Assembly: GCF_003439125.1 (NCBI RefSeq)
Contig: NZ_QSUU01000002.1
Span: 134,621-198,620, forward strand
Length of the DNA: 64,000 bases
Direction: 5' to 3'
From: Collinsella sp. OM04-5
GTDB taxonomy: Bacteria > Actinomycetota > Coriobacteriia > Coriobacteriales > Coriobacteriaceae
Made by a program: the position numbers and the translations under genes. Under the pieces are notes generated by a model. The model made no database searches. It was given only the letters and a program-made list of their open reading frames with translations, and had not been told where the DNA came from. Positions 60,030 to 64,000 of this stretch are shown piece after piece. How positions within the stretch are numbered: the first letter of the stretch is position 1; every line of letters starts with the position of its first letter.

Positions 60030-62672
60030 CTACAGCGCACCAGAGCCGGCTTGCATCATACCGCCGGGGCCCGAGGTCACGCCGCCGCTCACGGGCGCGG
60101 CGTTGCCGGTGTGCGGTGCCGCCGGGGCGGTATCGCCACCGAGCGTGCCCGCCGGACGCGGTGCCGGGATCTCGCCCGTGCCATGGCTAAAGACAAACTT
60201 GCCATCGGCCACGTCGCACAGGACGGTATCGCCCTCACCCCACTCGCCGGCCAGAAGCTCCTCGGACAGCGGGTCCTCGATGAGCTTTTGAATAGCACGG
60301 CGCAGCGGACGCGCACCGTTGGTGAGGTCGGTGCCCTCGGCCACGATCTTGTCATAGGCCGCATCGGTGAGCTTGATGTTCATGCCGTTGGCAATCAGGC
60401 GCTGGCGCAGATCGTCCACCAGCAGGTGAGCGATCTTGGTCAGGTTCTCGCCCGAGAGCTTCTGGAACACCACGATGTCGTCGATGCGGTTGAGCAGCTC
60501 GGGGCGGAACAGGCGCTTGAGCTCGCCCATCGCGCGGCCGCGGATCTCACTCGACGTGAGACCCTGCTCGCCGGTGGTGCCAAAGCCCACGCTCGCATCC
60601 TGCGCAATCTCGCGGGCGCCCACGTTGGACGTCATGATGATCACGGTATTGCGGAAGTCGACCGTCTTGCCCTGGCTATCAGTCAGGCGGCCCTCCTCCA
60701 GCACCTGCAGCAGGATGTTGAAGATGTCGGGGTGCGCCTTCTCGATCTCGTCGAACAGCACGACCGAATACGGGTGACGACGAACGGCCTTGGTAAGCTG
60801 ACCGCCCTCGTCGTGACCCACGTAACCCGGAGGGCTACCGATAAGCTTGGAGACCTCGAACTCGCTGCCGAACTCCGACATGTCGAAGCTGATGAGCGCG
60901 TCCTTGCTGCCAAAGAGGTACTCGGCGAGCGTCTTGGCGAGCTCGGTCTTGCCTGTGCCGGTGGGGCCCAGGAAGATAAAGCTGCCGCCGGGGCGACGCG
61001 GGTCCTTGAGCGGCGAGCGGCTGCGGCGCACGGCCTTGGCGACGGCCTCGACGGCCTCGTCCTGGCCGATAATGCGGGTCTTGAGCACGCTTTCGGTCTG
61101 CAGCAGGCGACGGCTCTCGCTCTCGGTGAGCGAGGAAACCGGCACGCCAGAGGTCACGGACACGATGTCGGCAATCTGACTCACGTCGATGGTGAGCGGG
61201 CTGGCGTCGAGCTCGGCGGTCCAGGCGGCCTTGGCTTCGGCGAGTTCAATCTCGGCGGCCTTCTGCTGCTCGGTGATCTCGGCGGCCTTGTTCATGTCGT
61301 CGCTCTCGGTAGCCTCCTGTGCGGCAGCCTTGAGTTCCTCGATGCGATGCTCGGCCTCGCGCACCGGCTCGGGTGCGCGATTCGCGGCGATGCGAGCACG
61401 GGCACCGGCCTCGTCAATGAGGTCGATGGCCTTATCGGGCAGGAAGCGATCCTGAATGTAGCGGTTGGAGAGGTTCGCAGCGGCCTCGATGGCACCCTGC
61501 GTGTAACGCACGTGGTGGTGCTCCTCGTAGCGCGGCTTGAGCGCAGTCAGGATCTTGACCGTGTCCTCGACGCTCGGCTCCTCGACATCGATGGTCTGGA
61601 AGCGACGCTCGAAGGCTGGGTCCTTGGTGAGGTACTTGCGGAATTCCTCGGCCGTGGTGGCGCCGATAATCTGGAAGGCACCACGCGCGAGCACGGGCTT
61701 GAGCATGGAGCTTGCATCGATGGATCCCTCGGCAGAACCGGCACCGATGATGGTGTGCATCTCGTCGATAAACAGAATGACGTCGTCGGCCTCGGTCGCC
61801 TCCTGGATCACGTTCTTGAGGCGCTCCTCAAACTCACCGCGATACTTGGCGCCCGCGACAAGACCCGGCAGGTCAAGCGTCCAGATGTTCTGGTTCATAA
61901 GGTTCTCGGGCACATTGCCGGCAGCGATCTGCCGTGCCAGGCCCTCGACGATGGCCGTCTTGCCCACGCCGGGGTCGCCCAGGATAAGTGGGTTGTTCTT
62001 GGTGCGGCGCGAAAGAATTTCCATCATACGCTGGACTTCCTTTTCGCGACCAATTACAGGGTCGAGCTCGCCGTCGCGCGCCTTCTGCGTGAGGTTGGTC
62101 GCGAACTGCTTAAGCGTATCGGTGCCACTCCCCTTTTGCTGAGAGGCATCCGAGCCGCTAAAGAACGGCAGGCCCGCACCGGGACGACCAGCACCGGCGC
62201 CGGCGAGCGGACGCTTCTTGTCCTGGTCCTTGGCGGTGAGTTTCTCGATAGCCTTTTTGATGGAGGCGGACGACACACCCAAGCGCATGAGGATGTCCAT
62301 GGCCATGCCGTTGCCCTCTTCGACGATGCCGATGAGCAAGTGCTCGGTCGACACGTAGGTCTGGTTGTTCTCACGCGCCACGCGGAATGAACGCTCCATC
62401 ACGCTAATGACGAGCGGCGTAAAGGCGAGCTTAGCGGCCTCGGTCTCCTCACTGGGCTCGGGAACCGTGGTCTGGACCTCTTTGAGAGTATCCATGATGT
62501 CATCGTAGGAGATGTCGAGCGAACGCAGTGCCTCGGCGGCAATGCCCTCGTCCTCCTTGGCAAGCGCGAGCAGCAGGTGCTCGGTACCCACCTTATTTGA
62601 ATGAAGATCGAGCGCCTCTTGCTTGGCCATGGACATGACCTTGCGCGCGCGATCGGTAAAACGGTCTAACAT
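60030..62672 (-). CDS. clpC: ATP-dependent Clp protease ATP-binding subunit ClpC
   Basis: 880 residues, cytosolic unfoldase working with ClpP. The double Clp-N domain (1-145; [16 protein letters not shown] and [15 protein letters not shown]) precedes AAA module 1 (Walker A GDPGVGKT), a UVR-like middle coil, AAA module 2 (GPTGTGKT) and sensor 2 [10 protein letters not shown]. The tail is rich in Pro, Ala and Gly. The start at 62672 is fixed by AGAGGA seven bases upstream and the usual [12 protein letters not shown]. No ctsR or mcsAB genes are next to it and no CIRCE or CtsR box is obvious. Confidence 0.95.
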   Translation of the reverse strand: MLDRFTDRARKVMSMAKQEALDLHSNKVGTEHLLLALAKEDEGIAAEALRSLDISYDDIMDTLKEVQTTVPEPSEETEAAKLAFTPLVISVMERSFRVARENNQTYVSTEHLLIGIVEEGNGMAMDILMRLGVSSASIKKAIEKLTAKDQDKKRPLAGAGAGRPGAGLPFFSGSDASQQKGSGTDTLKQFATNLTQKARDGELDPVIGREKEVQRMMEILSRRTKNNPLILGDPGVGKTAIVEGLARQIAAGNVPENLMNQNIWTLDLPGLVAGAKYRGEFEERLKNVIQEATEADDVILFIDEMHTIIGAGSAEGSIDASSMLKPVLARGAFQIIGATTAEEFRKYLTKDPAFERRFQTIDVEEPSVEDTVKILTALKPRYEEHHHVRYTQGAIEAAANLSNRYIQDRFLPDKAIDLIDEAGARARIAANRAPEPVREAEHRIEELKAAAQEATESDDMNKAAEITEQQKAAEIELAEAKAAWTAELDASPLTIDVSQIADIVSVTSGVPVSSLTESESRRLLQTESVLKTRIIGQDEAVEAVAKAVRRSRSPLKDPRRPGGSFIFLGPTGTGKTELAKTLAEYLFGSKDALISFDMSEFGSEFEVSKLIGSPPGYVGHDEGGQLTKAVRRHPYSVVLFDEIEKAHPDIFNILLQVLEEGRLTDSQGKTVDFRNTVIIMTSNVGAREIAQDASVGFGTTGEQGLTSSEIRGRAMGELKRLFRPELLNRIDDIVVFQKLSGENLTKIAHLLVDDLRQRLIANGMNIKLTDAAYDKIVAEGTDLTNGARPLRRAIQKLIEDPLSEELLAGEWGEGDTVLCDVADGKFVFSHGTGEIPAPRPAGTLGGDTAPAAPHTGNAAPVSGGVTSGPGGMMQAGSGAL

Positions 62673-62708
62673 GCTAGTTCCTCTTAGACGAGCTAGTTTT
62701 TTCAAACG

Positions 62709-62736
62709 CAAAGCGCCGCCCCGCGGCAGCGCTTTG
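62709..62736 (-). terminator. hairpin upstream of clpC
   Basis: CAAAGCGC pairs with GCGCTTTG around a 12-base GC-rich loop; the minus-strand continuation CGTTTGAAAAAAC has a poor T-tract. It may end the transcript of the ThrE-type gene or lie in the clpC leader. Confidence 0.5.
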
Positions 62737-62873
62737 GTCTCTTTACCCATATGGAGTATATGTTAACCGTTGGGACCTTTCCTGCCCGTAGCCGCGCGAC
62801 AACGTCTACAAAAAAGGAATCGCCAGGTGCTTCTGCATCGGCCCAACGAGCGTGGATTTTCGGACACCCATTC

Positions 62874-62943
62874 CATGAACGTGGATAATCTCCCGTTTTG
62901 AGCCCGTAAACAGGCCAAAAACGGGAGATTATCCACGTTCATG
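62874..62943. repeat. dispersed hairpin, family also present at 17377
   Basis: Arms of 26-28 bases (from 62874 and to 62943) contain GTGGATAATCTCCCGTTTT and its inverse around a loop of about 15 bases. The core is nearly identical to that at 17377-17445 while the outer arm bases differ but remain paired. It lies 28 bases downstream of the ThrE-type gene and upstream of clpC. The rest of 62737-62971 holds nothing recognised. Confidence 0.85.
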
Positions 62944-62971
62944 TTATGCGGATCAGTTTCACTTGCGCCAA

Positions 62972-64000
62972 TTAGCTGGTGTGGCGCCAGCGAGGGTCGG
63001 TGAGTGTACGCGCCACGCCCAGGCCAACGGGCAGAAACGCCACGATGAGCACTGCACGCACAAACCAGCCGAGCATATTGACCGTGTCGAAGGTGCACAT
63101 GTAATACATCGAGCGATACAGATACAAGCCCGGCACCATAATGACAATCGATGGCACCGTGAGGGCGATACGTGGGTAGGTGAGCTTGATTTCGGCTAAG
63201 CTCGCGAGCAGCCCCGATACCAGCGCGCCGATAAACGCTGCCGCCTCGGGAGGCATACCTACGCTCAGGCCCAGAAAGGGAAACAGCATCGGCGCATCGA
63301 CGAGCGTAAGGCGCAAGGTATTGGACACGGCGCCGATCAGCCCAGCTGCCGCGGCCATCTTTACCGGGCTGTTGAACATCACCGAGAAGCCGAATACGCC
63401 AACAAAGCTCATCACCACGCGCAGGAGCGTAAGGGCAAGCGGCGAAAGGCCGAGCGGGGCAAAATCATCCGGTGCCAGCCCCACACACTCGGCAACCATC
63501 CAGCCCACAAGGGTCGCCATCACAATAATCGACACGGCATACGAAAGACGCTCAATGCCGCTTCGCATATCGAGCTTAGCGATGTCGAGGCCTGCCGTAA
63601 TGAGGGGAAAGCCGGGAATCACAAAGAGCATGGCGCCGATATAGCCTTCTTGGTGCGACATTGCCCCCGGTACGACCTGGCCAAGGCCGAGCAATGCCAG
63701 CAGATACGAAACGCAAGCGAGCGCAACGCCAATCGTCAGCGCGCTAAACTGGCCAAGACCCTGCTTGAGAATATGAGAGCGAGCAAAGTTGCCAACACCA
63801 GCGCCTACGAATGCGCAGGCCATCTCGATAGGGCCGCCGCCGAGCAAAAAGACGAAGGCGCCGCAAGCACAAGCTGCCGCAAGGCCCTGTTGCCAGGGAG
63901 AGTAATCGGGTTTTGAACTCTCAACGGTCTTGAGCATCTCGTGGTATTCGTGCACGGTAAACCGGCGCCCATACGTCTCGATTTCCTTTAGGAAGCTCTC
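62972..64000 (-). CDS. threonine/serine exporter family protein (ThrE/DUF1212 type), 5' end beyond window
   Basis: The frame stays open to the right edge (the last 15 codons read ESFLKEIETYGRRFT), so the protein lacks its N-terminus here; 342 residues are visible. There are about nine to ten membrane segments. PGFPLITAGLDIAKLDMRSG and VPSIVIMVPGLYLYRSMYYM are hallmarks of the ThrE family, in which a DUF1212 module is followed by a second hydrophobic half. Such proteins export threonine or serine. The stop at 62972 is followed by a dispersed hairpin. Confidence 0.82.
   Translation of the reverse strand, partial: ESFLKEIETYGRRFTVHEYHEMLKTVESSKPDYSPWQQGLAAACACGAFVFLLGGGPIEMACAFVGAGVGNFARSHILKQGLGQFSALTIGVALACVSYLLALLGLGQVVPGAMSHQEGYIGAMLFVIPGFPLITAGLDIAKLDMRSGIERLSYAVSIIVMATLVGWMVAECVGLAPDDFAPLGLSPLALTLLRVVMSFVGVFGFSVMFNSPVKMAAAAGLIGAVSNTLRLTLVDAPMLFPFLGLSVGMPPEAAAFIGALVSGLLASLAEIKLTYPRIALTVPSIVIMVPGLYLYRSMYYMCTFDTVNMLGWFVRAVLIVAFLPVGLGVARTLTDPRWRHTS

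Overview
The window (about 60% GC, 64 kb) reads as the chromosome of a high-GC, anaerobic, fermentative gut actinobacterium, most like Collinsella or a close relative in the Coriobacteriia. This is recognition of gene content and of order (tRNA-Tyr/Thr/Met-tuf, rpmG-tRNA-Trp-secE-nusG-rplK-rplA, disA-ispD-ispF-cysS-rlmB-yacP, fused FeoAB, arginine-type permease); no search was run.

Layout. 0-0.2 kb, minus strand: promoter, L10 leader RNA and intrinsic terminator of an rplJL operon whose genes lie beyond the left edge, preceded by a 200-bp inverted repeat. 0.4-5.7 kb: aminotransferase, flavodoxin-like protein, GH13 glucosidase with a hypoxanthine-DNA glycosylase, and a sugar-efflux-type MFS pump. 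5.8-10.8 kb: phospho-glucoside locus (GH4 hydrolase, RpiR regulator, PTS EIICB); the free EIIA that could serve it is at 18.6 kb. 11-13.5 kb: FeoAB with a DtxR-like operator candidate, then a tandem array of three hairpins. 14-17.3 kb: APC permease, dimethylargininase-like hydrolase and divergent GntR regulator. 17.4-30.4 kb: esterase, EIIA, asnS, WYL-type regulator, a three-gene ABC importer, MscS, a cytosolic BMP-like protein with a phosphoesterase, and an ECF sigma/DUF4179 pair between 60-bp direct repeats. 30.8-32.2 kb: a decayed leucine locus, with an intact Leu-rich leader peptide but leuA joined to the tail of leuB by a deletion. 32.4-36.8 kb: translation/transcription core operons and four tRNAs.

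37-47.6 kb is an accessory island: a five-gene operon with a SNF2 helicase (degenerate N-terminal domain), a DUF4391 protein, type III Mod, type III Res and an unknown protein. It is flanked by tRNA genes and by two arrays of a 15-bp motif repeated every 40 bp in alternating orientation; a third array of the same family sits at 30.6 kb. An HTH-HipA-like kinase fusion follows at 47.8 kb. I regard this island with its arrays as the most unusual part of the window.

49-64 kb: the yacP-rlmB-cysS-ispF-ispD-disA operon (all minus strand), then a patch with mntP, hipBA, a peptidase and a RelB-like/PIN toxin-antitoxin pair, then clpC and a partial ThrE-type exporter. Several families of dispersed hairpins sit between genes throughout. 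Long open frames antisense to real genes are common here because of GC bias and were not annotated.
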